From contig CM022668.1 in NCBI GenBank assembly GCA_012295275.1, positions 11,878,022 through 11,888,021 of the forward strand: a DNA stretch of 10,000 nucleotides, read 5' to 3'. This DNA is from Chrysomallon squamiferum (lineage: Eukaryota; Mollusca; Gastropoda; Neomphalida; Peltospiridae). Below the pieces are notes generated by a model that had not been told where the DNA came from, made no database searches, and was given only the letters and a program-made list of their open reading frames with translations. Made by a program: the position numbers and the translations under genes. Positions 1-6,870 of this stretch are shown piece by piece; the stretch's first letter is position 1; every line of letters begins with the position of its first letter.

Positions 1-279
1 ATTTTTGGCTAGTGTTGGTGAATTTCTGTGTCTGTTTGGCATGTTCTGTATTGAACTAAAGCAACTTGTAACCTTTTTTTTTCTTCATCACCTGCATCAG
101 GATTCTAAATGCCAATCTGCAGCATTTAGATAATTTATCTGCATAGTTGTCATGTTTAGAGAAGCTGCTGGTGTTGGCTTGAGCTATGATAGGTCACTAG
201 ATCAGTTCTTCTCAGAGGAACGTTTGGGTTATTTACTGTTCTAGACAGTGCTCTTTTGATTGGTTATTATCATTTGCTG
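1..279. other. unassigned mixed-composition sequence
   Basis: This stretch is less repetitive and less AT-biased than most of the window, and no gene is recognised in it. A minus-strand frame from 263 downward stays open for about 35 codons before a stop, but it has no start codon context or splice signals that would make it convincing. There is no tRNA-type A or B box. It may be intergenic or intronic DNA, or an old transposable element fragment. Confidence 0.4.
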
Positions 280-332
280 TTTTTTTTTTTTCTTTCTTTC
301 TTTCTTTTTTTTTTTTTTTTTTTTTTTTTTTT
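280..332 (+). repeat. T-rich tract with TTTC repeats and a 28-nt T run
   Basis: A run of 12 T at 280-291 is followed by about three copies of CTTT and then an uninterrupted run of 28 T at 305-332. It passes directly into TTTA-type repeats at 333-342. If it were the tail of a minus-strand retroposon the run would read as poly(A), but no retroposon body was recognised beside it. Confidence 0.9.
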
Positions 333-350
333 ATTTATTTATTGATCATA

Positions 351-440
351 ATTATTGTTATTGTTGTTAAACTGTTGTTGTTTATTTATTTTTATTGTTA
401 TTGTTATTATTGTTATTGTTATTATTATTATTTTTATTAT
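351..440 (+). repeat. TTG/TTA imperfect trinucleotide repeat
   Basis: Interspersed TTG and TTA triplets with some TTTA insertions make up nearly all of this block. Its translations are Tyr/Cys/Phe or Leu/Ile runs typical of triplet repeats, not of a protein. Confidence 0.8.
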
Positions 441-476
441 TTAATTCATCTAAAAATTGGACAAATGATTTTAAAA

Positions 477-500
477 TGTGTGTGTGTGTGTGTGTGTGTG
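477..500 (+). repeat. (TG)12 microsatellite
   Basis: Twelve uninterrupted TG copies are followed by a short T run. The tract can adopt left-handed Z-DNA, but no function is implied. Confidence 0.97.
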
Positions 501-864
501 TTTTTTGAAGATAAACATAATTATACATCTGAATCTGAACCATAATATTAAATTATTGATTTATTCAGCTGTCTTGAACTGTTATCAAAACATGACTTTG
601 TTGACATGGTGTATCATTCAGCCTTAATCAAATATGACATCTTGACCTTTACACGATCTCCTTGTCAGAAATATATATATATATATTTATATTTTTATAT
701 TTTTATTTATTTTATAAATAGAATTCATTGATATGTTTATCTTTATTTGACATAATGGGTAATGCAAACAGTTTTGAAAGTTTGTATTATTATAAAAAAA
801 TGAAAAAACAAAAAATTCTGTAATGTGTCATTTACAGTTTTGAAAATAGATGTGTTATTCTTAT
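501..864. other. AT-rich unassigned sequence with (AT)8
   Basis: There is no gene here. A short (AT)8 lies at 671-686, followed by TTTA/TTTTA-rich sequence to about 720. The rest is AT-rich with frequent stops in all frames. Confidence 0.5.
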
Positions 865-991
865 CAGTAACAGTAACAGTAATAGTGATAGTAGTAATAA
901 TGATGGTGATGGTAGTAGTAGTAGTAGTAGTTGTAGTAGTGGTGGTATTACGGTGGAGGTGGTAGTAGTAGTAGTAGTACAGCAGCAGCAA
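865..991 (+). repeat. AGT/GTA-type trinucleotide repeat with CAG-type end
   Basis: It begins as a hexamer-like CAGTAA repeat at 865-882 and becomes GTA/GTG triplets with single-base variants. It includes clean GTA runs near 913-930 and 963-979 and ends in a short AGC run at 981-989. The minus-strand Thr-rich reading frame is a translation of the repeat and is not a gene. Confidence 0.85.
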
Positions 992-1138
992 CCATTGTTA
1001 TACATTTTTGCTGTTCTTCATGTTATCAGTTTTGTTTACTGGTGGTACCAGTAATTCCAGAAATATTTATGATAATAGGTGCCCTGTTTTAATCAACATT
1101 ATCGTGCAAGTTGCAATATTAAAGAATATTAATCATGT

Positions 1139-1363
1139 TATTGTTGTAATTAATTATTTATTTATTATTGTTAGTAGTAGTATTATTAGTAGTAGTAGTA
1201 GTAGTAGTAGTAGCAGCAGCAGCAGCAGTTGTTGTTGTTGTAGTAATAGTAGTGGTAATATTACTGTTATTATTGTTGTTAGAAGTAATAGTTTAGTAAT
1301 ATAAATATTATTGGTGCTATTACTACTACTACTGCTACTACTACTACTACTACTATTATTAAT
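1139..1363 (+). repeat. complex triplet cluster: (AGT)n, (AGC)n, (TTG)n, then (ACT)n
   Basis: The order is TTA/TTG repeats, an AGT run at about 1186-1213, AGC copies at 1212-1228, TTG copies at 1229-1240, mixed TAG/TTA triplets, then an ACT/TAC run at about 1320-1353. The AGT run and the ACT run are reverse complements of each other, about 110 bp apart. The cluster also contains the perfect palindrome GTAATATTAC at 1255-1264. The Ser-, Cys- and Leu-rich frames over it are repeat translations. Confidence 0.85.
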
Positions 1364-1722
1364 GATAGCTGCCAAAGAAAGAAAAGCAATGACAAAATGT
1401 CATACCAGTGTAAAGTAACCAAACATTTTATTGACAAATTTTTTAGTAAGTAATACAACTGTTTGTTTGTCTATATTTTGCCTCAGTATTTATTTATGTC
1501 TCTTTTGACTGCCTGATTAACATCTGTGGTTGCCATGGTTACACAGACAACAATGATAATGATGTAGATATGTGTACTGACTCCAGAATTTTCTAGTATA
1601 ATGGGTGTGTATAAATTTTCGTTGTAGTTATGCTGAGTAGATGTTACAGTCTGTAGGGAAAAAATGTTATGAACGAGATGATAGGTGAGTCGTGTACTTA
1701 ATATGAACTTGTAGAATAATTA
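1364..1722. other. unassigned sequence between triplet and AG repeats
   Basis: This is moderately complex sequence with no open frame of note, no recognised transposon and no RNA gene. Its one recognisable element is the X-box-like palindrome at 1529-1542, listed separately. Confidence 0.5.
1529..1542 (+). promoter_or_regulatory. candidate RFX X-box motif
   Basis: The sequence is GTTGCCATGGTTAC. The known animal RFX-factor X-box is GTNRCC, a 0-3 nt spacer, then RGYAAC. The left half-site here is perfect, the spacer is AT, and the right half-site GGTTAC differs from consensus at its fourth base. X-boxes commonly lie upstream of ciliary genes, but no transcription start is visible nearby. One near match in 10 kb can occur by chance. 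Confidence 0.25.

Positions 1723-1802
<80 letters not shown>
1723..1802 (+). repeat. compound microsatellite (TG)8(AG)32
   Basis: Eight TG copies at 1723-1738 pass directly into 32 uninterrupted AG copies at 1739-1802. The Ser-Leu and Arg-Glu reading frames across it are artefacts of the dinucleotide. Confidence 0.98.
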
Positions 1803-1805
<3 letters not shown>

Positions 1806-1985
1806 AAGAAATGAGAGATGGAGAAAGAAAACAGAAAGAAAGGAAATGAAGATGAGATACAAATACAAATAACAGAGGGACAAAAAAGACAGGAAGAGGA
1901 AGGGAGAAGGATAGAGGGAAAAAGGGAGAAGAGAGTGAGAGAAAGACAGAAAAAGAGAAATAAAGGAAAGAAAAAAAAAAAAAAA
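1803..1985 (+). repeat. polypurine tract ending in A15
   Basis: This is a purine-dominated continuation of the AG microsatellite, made of GGA, GAAA and AGGGA-like blocks with only scattered pyrimidines. It ends in a run of 15 A at 1971-1985. It is probably an old, mutated extension of the AG repeat. The Lys/Glu/Arg-rich frame is compositional, not a gene. Confidence 0.75.
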
Positions 1986-2296
1986 CCGACAACACATTTT
2001 TCTTTATATAAGCTTAAATGATTTAACAATAAACATGTGTTAATAATATAATTATTATTTTGAATTTAATATTTAACTCCTGAAGCAGTTTTAACATTTT
2101 CTGTTTTCAAAGCCCTTTGTAAAACGTCTCTGTTCTGAAACCACTTTGTAAAATTTAAAAAAAAAAAAAAAAAAAAATAAAAGTAAAATTTTGAATTAAA
2201 AATAGAAAAATTCCCTCCTTTATTTGAAAATGACACAGATCAGATTACAACATCCCAGGACAATAATAGGACAGGTTGGCCTAAGTTAGTATAGCT
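1986..2296. other. AT-rich unassigned sequence with a 29-bp duplication and A21
   Basis: There is no gene. Two imperfect 29-bp direct copies lie at 2099-2127 and 2128-2156, both containing CTTTGTAAAA (2115 and 2144). A 21-nt A run follows at 2157-2177. A TATATAAG string at 2005-2012 is no more than expected in such AT-rich DNA. Confidence 0.6.
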
Positions 2297-2684
2297 GTTT
2301 GTTAGACGTATGTATGTCATTATTCATTTTATTTTTAAACTTTCAAAATATTTGTTGTATGTTGGATATAAACAGTTCTTTGTTATTACTGTTTCAAATT
2401 TTTGAGATACTTGTTTTTTTTTTTTTTTTTGCTAAGACGTGAATTAATTTTAAACTTTCAGACTATTTGTTGGTCGCTGAGTATAAATTATTCTTTGCTT
2501 ACGTTAAACATCATTTTTAAATATTAATTTTATTGTGTAAGATATACATTTTTTTTTTTAAACTTTAAAAATATTTCTTGTGGTTGTTTTTATTATTCTT
2601 TGTTATATTAAACTTTATTTTTGAGGTATTTGTTTTATTTTCTAAGATGATTTTTAAATATTTTTTTTTTTTTTTTTTTTTTTT
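2297..2684 (+). repeat. degenerate tandem repeat, period ~105-130 bp, about three units
   Basis: A recurring block order is visible: a TAAGAC/TAAGAT-like box (around 2304, 2435, 2540 and 2645), a T-rich stretch, AAACTTT (2337, 2452 and 2560), a TATTTGTTG-like box, then a TTCTTTG box about 40 bp on. Spacing between boxes is 105 to 131 bp, varying with the length of the internal T run (17 T at 2414-2430, 11 T at 2549-2559). A 24-nt T run closes the array at 2661-2684. Copies are strongly diverged, so the boundaries are approximate. Confidence 0.6.
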
Positions 2685-2852
2685 GTGTGTGGGTGTAAAA
2701 TTAAATTTCTAAAGTTAAATTTTCAAAATTCAGATGATTGTCAGCCTCTGTTAATCTATTTTAAGGTTATCAAAGTCTATCTCATCATTTAATTATTCCC
2801 ATGATTTTAAAAAAGTATTTTTAAACCATCAAAGTATTATATATAGACACAT

Positions 2853-2853
<1 letters not shown>
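2685..2853. other. AT-rich sequence, possible decayed continuation of the array
   Basis: The string around 2718-2745 weakly resembles the AAACTTTC box of the preceding array. AGTATTTTTAAACCATCAAAG begins at 2814 and a near-identical copy begins at 2903, so a segment of about 89 bp was duplicated, with the CA microsatellite lying between the copies. No gene is seen. Confidence 0.45.

Positions 2854-2883
<30 letters not shown>
2854..2883 (+). repeat. (CA)15 microsatellite
   Basis: Fifteen uninterrupted CA copies, preceded by a short TATATATA string and followed by GAGATACAT. Confidence 0.97.
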
Positions 2884-2886
<3 letters not shown>

Positions 2887-3030
2887 ATACATATTAAACT
2901 CCAGTATTTTTAAACATCAAAGTGAAAGTAGTCAGAAATAAGTTTTATTCAGCAAGGTAAATATTATATTATTTCTTTCTTTTTCTTTTTTTGAATTTTG
3001 CGTGTTTGTGAATTTGTATGTATGTACATT

Positions 3031-3056
3031 TATATATATATATATAGTTAGGGTTT

Positions 3057-3088
<32 letters not shown>
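3031..3088 (+). repeat. (TA)8 and (TG)14 microsatellites
   Basis: (TA)8 at 3031-3046 and (TG)14 at 3061-3088 are separated by GTTAGGGTTTTTTC. The single TTAGGG is not a telomeric array. Further TG- and TTTG-rich sequence continues to about 3110. Confidence 0.95.
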
Positions 3089-3092
<4 letters not shown>

Positions 3093-3200
3093 ATATATGT
3101 TTGTTTGTAGTAAGTGCTATATTTGTATTCATTTCACATCTTCATATGTGAAAGAAAAAGAAAATAAACAGAATGAAAAAATGACTCTTTAAATAAAATG

Positions 3201-3204
<4 letters not shown>

Positions 3205-3248
<44 letters not shown>
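3205..3248 (+). repeat. (AG)22 microsatellite
   Basis: Twenty-two uninterrupted AG copies preceded by ACAC. The flanks both contain ACAGAATGAA (about 3168 and 3255), with related ATGAA copies just after the tract. This points to a small duplication around the microsatellite. Confidence 0.95.
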
Positions 3249-3252
<4 letters not shown>

Positions 3253-3396
3253 AACAGAATGAACAGAATGAAGACAATTAACACAGTCATGTTTGTATGT
3301 TTTGTACCAAGAGTTTGAACAAGGAAGTAAAATATTTATATTTGTTTTGTGATAAATTTACAACACAGACTAAAACAGTTCATTTCCAGAGGTCAG
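3249..3396. other. unassigned AT-rich sequence
   Basis: No gene or RNA is recognised. A short plus-strand frame from 3297 runs on into the tandem repeat that follows and has no protein-like features. It is treated as chance. Confidence 0.5.
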
Positions 3397-3955
3397 TTCA
3401 GTTTAATATTACTGTTAGTACATATCAGCTACTTTACACTAGCAATATATTAATAATTCTGAATTCAGCTTTCCATTAAACTACTTTATATACTACCATT
3501 AATAAATCCTTATTAATGAACTTTATATCGAAAATTGATCATCTGTAATTTCATTATTACACCATGTTATCAAAACATTAAAGAATGTTTAATACTGCTG
3601 TTCCTATATTATTAGCCATACTAAACTAGTATTTATTATTAATTAATAACTCTGAACTCAGTTTTCCATTAAATCATTTCATATGCCTCCATTGATAAAC
3701 TCCTTATTAATGAAATGTTTATCTGTATATTTTGTCTGCAATTAATTGTTTTACACTTTGTTATTAAAAAATAGTTAAGAAGGTTAAATACTGCTATGTT
3801 ACTGTAGTAATATATTATCAATAGATGTGAACTGAGGTGTTTAATAGCCACTTCATTTCTATCTAATAAATCCTTATTTCTTGGTTGATTCTGGTTTATG
3901 GTGATATATTCCAGTTTTTGCTTTAGCAATAATACTACTTAGTAGAGGTGTGATT
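3397..3955 (+). repeat. diverged tandem repeat, period ~175-193 bp, three units
   Basis: Shared boxes recur in the same order: TCTGAATTCAG at 3458, TCTGAACTCAG at 3651 and TGTGAACTGAG at 3826 (spacing 193 and 175 bp). Each is followed by a TCCATTAAA-like or TTTAATA-like box, then AATAAATCCTTATT-type sequence near 3501, 3690 and 3866. GTTTAATACTGCTGTT at about 3588 recurs as GTTAAATACTGCTATGTT near 3783. Partial sequence at about 3400-3457 resembles the end of a unit. The first two units keep a CATTAATAA...TTATTAATG hairpin. No transposon ends were identified. Confidence 0.65.
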
Positions 3956-4000
3956 AGCTATGGTGAGTCCCCAGACTGGCAAATTAAAAAAAAAAATAGA

Positions 4001-4198
<198 letters not shown>

Positions 4199-4378
4199 GT
4201 TTTTTTATTTTTTTTTCTATTGCGGACACTCATCATAGCTCAAGATGATGATCATTATTATTAGTAGTAATTTTTTTAATATCAGTATGATTTCTTTTAA
4301 TTTTTTAGTATTTGCTCTGAAAAAGGTATCAGTAATTAAGATGATGATATTGATGAGGTGATATCATCATCATATTAT
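4199..4378. other. unassigned sequence with GAT/ATC inverted repeats
   Basis: A T-rich start (4200-4216) is followed by two small perfect inverted repeats. TCATCAT at 4230-4236 pairs with ATGATGA at 4245-4251 (8-nt loop). GATGATGATAT at 4341-4351 pairs with ATATCATCATC at 4362-4372 (10-nt loop). These may have arisen from GAT/ATC triplet slippage. There is no gene. Confidence 0.6.
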
Positions 4379-5193
4379 CTGATAATATTTTTTACTTATT
4401 GTATTTGCATTGTGCTGTTAAAAACAGGTTTATAATTATTTTACTTATTGTATAAGTAACCCCTATTATATTATAACTGATAGTATATGATTATTTTACT
4501 TTAAGTAATATTACATTGTGCTGTTATCAATACACAGTATAACTGATAGTATATAATTATTTTACTTATTGTATAAGTAATATTACATTGTGCTGTTATC
4601 AATACACAGTATAACTGATAGTATATAATTATTTTACTTACTATATAACTAATATTACATTGTAGTGTAAGTAATATTACATTGTACTGTTATCAATACA
4701 CAGTATATCAGTATATAATTATTTTACTTATTGTATAAGTAATATTACATTGTGCTGTTATCAATACACAGTATAACTGATAGTATATAATTATTTTACT
4801 TACTGTATAACTAATATTACATTGTCCTGTTATTAATACACAGTATAACTGATAGTATATGATTATTTTACTTATTCAATAAGTAATATTACATTGTGCT
4901 GTTATCAATACACAGTATATCTGATAGTATATAATTATTTTATTTATTGCATAAGTAATATTACATTGTGCTGTTATCAATACACAGTATAACTGATAGT
5001 ATATAATTATTTTACTTATTGTATAACTAATATTATATTGTGCTGTTATTAATACACAGTATAACTGATAGTATATAATTATTTTACTTATTGTATAACT
5101 AATATTACATTCAGAGCCTGAAAAGTATAACTGATAGTATATAATTATTTTACTTACTGTATAAGCAATATTTCATTGTGCTGTTATTGATAG
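4379..5193 (+). repeat. 72-bp minisatellite array, ten units plus decayed leading copies
   Basis: Taking ATAACTGATAGTATATAATT as the unit start, units begin at 4473, 4539, 4611, 4705, 4773, 4845, 4917, 4989, 5061 and 5127. The spacings are 66, 72, 94, 68, 72, 72, 72, 72 and 66 bp. The rest of the unit is TTTTACTTATTGTATAAGTA, then ATATTACATTGTGCTGTTA and TCAATACACAGT. Two strongly decayed copies precede it (4379-4472) and the last unit breaks off at about 5193. Length variants come from small deletions (4473 and 4705 units), a 22-bp internal duplication (4611 unit) and a replaced end (5061 unit). Many units hold the hairpin TTACTTAT-TGT-ATAAGTAA. No coding potential is seen. Confidence 0.95.
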
Positions 5194-5241
5194 TTTTTAT
5201 TTTCTTCCATTTTTAAAAAGGTAAGATGTCTGTTATTTTTA

Positions 5242-5380
5242 TTTTTTTTTTTTTTTTTTTTATGTCTTTATTTTATTTTTTTTTTTTTCTTTTATTTTAT
5301 TTTATTTCACTTCATTTTATTTCATTTCATTTCATTTCACTTCACTTCATTTTAATATATTTTATTTCATTTTTATGTCT
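5242..5380 (+). repeat. T20 and TTTTA/TTTCA pentanucleotide repeat
   Basis: A 20-nt T run at 5242-5261 is followed by more T-rich sequence, then at about 5290-5375 by pentamers of the types TTTTA, TTTCA and TTCAC. The TTTCA copies are grouped in the middle (about 5304-5349) and TTTTA copies lie on both sides. The Phe/Ser-rich translation is a repeat artefact. Confidence 0.85.
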
Positions 5381-5505
5381 TTTATTTATTATAAATTATT
5401 CTATTTTTTAAAATTATTATTACTATTATTCTCTGTTATTTTATGTCTTTGTTTATATTTTGTTGCATTTCTTGAAAGTTGTTTCTAAAGCACTGCCTGC
5501 GTAGA

Positions 5506-5510
<5 letters not shown>

Positions 5511-5543
<33 letters not shown>

Positions 5544-5566
5544 TATAATAATAATGATAATAGTAA

Positions 5567-5608
<42 letters not shown>
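5511..5608 (+). repeat. (AT)13 and ATA/ATT inverted triplet repeats
   Basis: (AT)13 at 5511-5536 is followed by a short ATA/AAT triplet stretch at about 5545-5556 and then an (ATT)n run of 41 nt at 5568-5608. The 12 nt at 5545-5556 are perfectly complementary to 5567-5578 across a 10-nt loop. Confidence 0.9.
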
Positions 5609-5610
<2 letters not shown>

Positions 5611-6000
5611 TAACAATATTAATAATAACAACAAAAACCATAATTAAAATAATAATAATAAGAACAACACAACAGCAACAATAGCATTTACAGTAACCAA
5701 ATAAACAACTATAATAAAAGTAATAATAATAGTCAAAGAAAAAAATATATATTTTGAACTTATATTTCAGAAATTTTTATATTTGTTTTTTTCGGGTTTG
5801 TTTGCAATACAAGTAGATAGCTTAAAAATGGAGACCAAATCTAAAAGCAAATTACATAAATTTATATTACAGCTTGTGCATAAAGTAGAGTTTTGATATG
5901 ATATCATTGTTTCAGTTGCTGAAAAAAATCTGTTTTTTGAGGACTTTCTTTATTAAAGGATCCTGAAAGTGTTAAAAGATTTATGCTGGAATTTTACTTA
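5609..6000. other. unassigned AT-rich sequence
   Basis: At 5609-5740 the strand is rich in AAT/ACA triplets, probably a decayed continuation of the ATT block. From 5741 to 6000 the sequence is more complex but has stops in all frames, and no gene, RNA or transposon is recognised. Confidence 0.5.
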
Positions 6001-6060
6001 TTTATTAATTTAATTTTAATTTTAATTTTAATTTTTTATTATTTTTTTTTTATAAATATT
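6001..6060 (+). repeat. TTTTAA hexamer repeat
   Basis: About four copies of the TTTTAA-type hexamer lie at 6008-6036, followed by T-rich sequence. Confidence 0.85.
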
Positions 6061-6074
6061 TTTCACTTTAACAG

Positions 6075-6127
6075 TGATGATGATGATGATAATAATTTTT
6101 AAAGATGGTTTGGCTGTCTGTAATTTA

Positions 6128-6213
<86 letters not shown>
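6075..6213 (+). repeat. (TGA)5 and (TTA)27 microsatellites
   Basis: A short TGA run at 6075-6090 is followed after about 40 bp by an uninterrupted TTA run of 82 nt at 6132-6213 (about 27 copies). This is one of the longest perfect triplet runs in the window. Poly-Ile and poly-Asn frames across it are artefacts. Confidence 0.97.
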
Positions 6214-6870
6214 CATTTTTATTGTTATTATTACTGTTACTGAATACTTTAACAATTCGTATGCAAACAGAGAATGAGATATAGTGACAACAGCAATAAA
6301 AATAAAAACTTTTTCCTGAATAATTCACTTTTTAATATTCCTCTAGGCTTTATCATACATATGAAATAATTGAAATAAAAACATAAAGTAAATAAAGATA
6401 TGAGAAAGCCATTAAAAGAACAAATAAGTAATAAAGTTTTTTATTTAAGTTTTTTATTGTTAATATTGTTTACCCAGAGGCATTATGTGATATTGCATAA
6501 CAATAATTTTTAAAAATAATGTATATTTTTTTATAAATAAATTGAAAGTTACCTTTAACATAAACAAATTTGTGCTTCTTCAGAATATTAATGTTAGTTA
6601 CTAAAAGGATATGTTTTTTTTGTGTGTTTTTTTTTGTGACATTACGAAATAATAAGTAACAATTATGAAATACAAATGGAATTTTAAAGAAAATACAAAA
6701 AAAAATCTTTATATACCATCATGTGCATGTGAAAATATTGAATTTTTAAATTTTTTTCTTAAATAAAATTTAATATTTGTAACCTAAGTGTATTTTGCAA
6801 TATTGCACAATTAAGAACTCTATTTCTTTAAATAAAAAAAATTTAAAGAAATAATAAAAATGTCAGTTTT
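6214..6870. other. unassigned AT-rich sequence, no gene seen
   Basis: AT-rich, low-complexity sequence with many AATAAA-like strings, T runs interrupted by GTG (about 6613-6638), and short A runs. All frames are stop-rich. From about 6360 on, the plus strand becomes A-rich, which continues through the following array. There is no RNA gene or transposon that can be recognised. Confidence 0.5.

Noticed and set aside
280-332. T-rich tract as the poly(A) tail of a minus-strand retroposon
   Set aside because: No SINE or LINE body, internal promoter boxes or target-site duplication could be recognised next to it.
1008-1375. Ser-rich plus-strand and Leu-rich minus-strand frames
   Set aside because: They are driven by AGT/AGC/ACT triplets. 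The flanking part has no recognisable domain and both strands are open.
2005-2012. TATATAAG as a TATA box
   Set aside because: Many TATA-like strings are expected at this AT content, and no gene or initiator lies downstream.
1667-2029. Several overlapping open frames on both strands across the TG/AG repeat and purine tract
   Set aside because: They are translations of dinucleotide and purine repeats (Ser-Leu, Arg-Glu and Lys/Glu-rich). Open frames on both strands are expected from such repeats.
3048-3054. TTAGGG as an interstitial telomere repeat
   Set aside because: Only a single copy is present, between two microsatellites.
4500-5110. TAATATTAC in most 72-bp units, identical to the nonanucleotide nicked at geminivirus and related circular-virus origins
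   Set aside because: There is no Rep-like gene, the motif is not in the loop of a hairpin (it follows the hairpin), and a nine-base AT-rich string is easily produced by chance and copied by tandem amplification. The same string at 1256 supports coincidence.
4379-5193. CRISPR array because of regular spacing
   Set aside because: There are no constant repeats alternating with unique spacers. The whole 72-bp unit is repeated, and the context is eukaryotic.
6028-6328. Poly-Ile and poly-Asn frames resembling homopolymeric amino-acid tracts
   Set aside because: The (TTA)27 microsatellite explains them, and the short flanks show no protein features.
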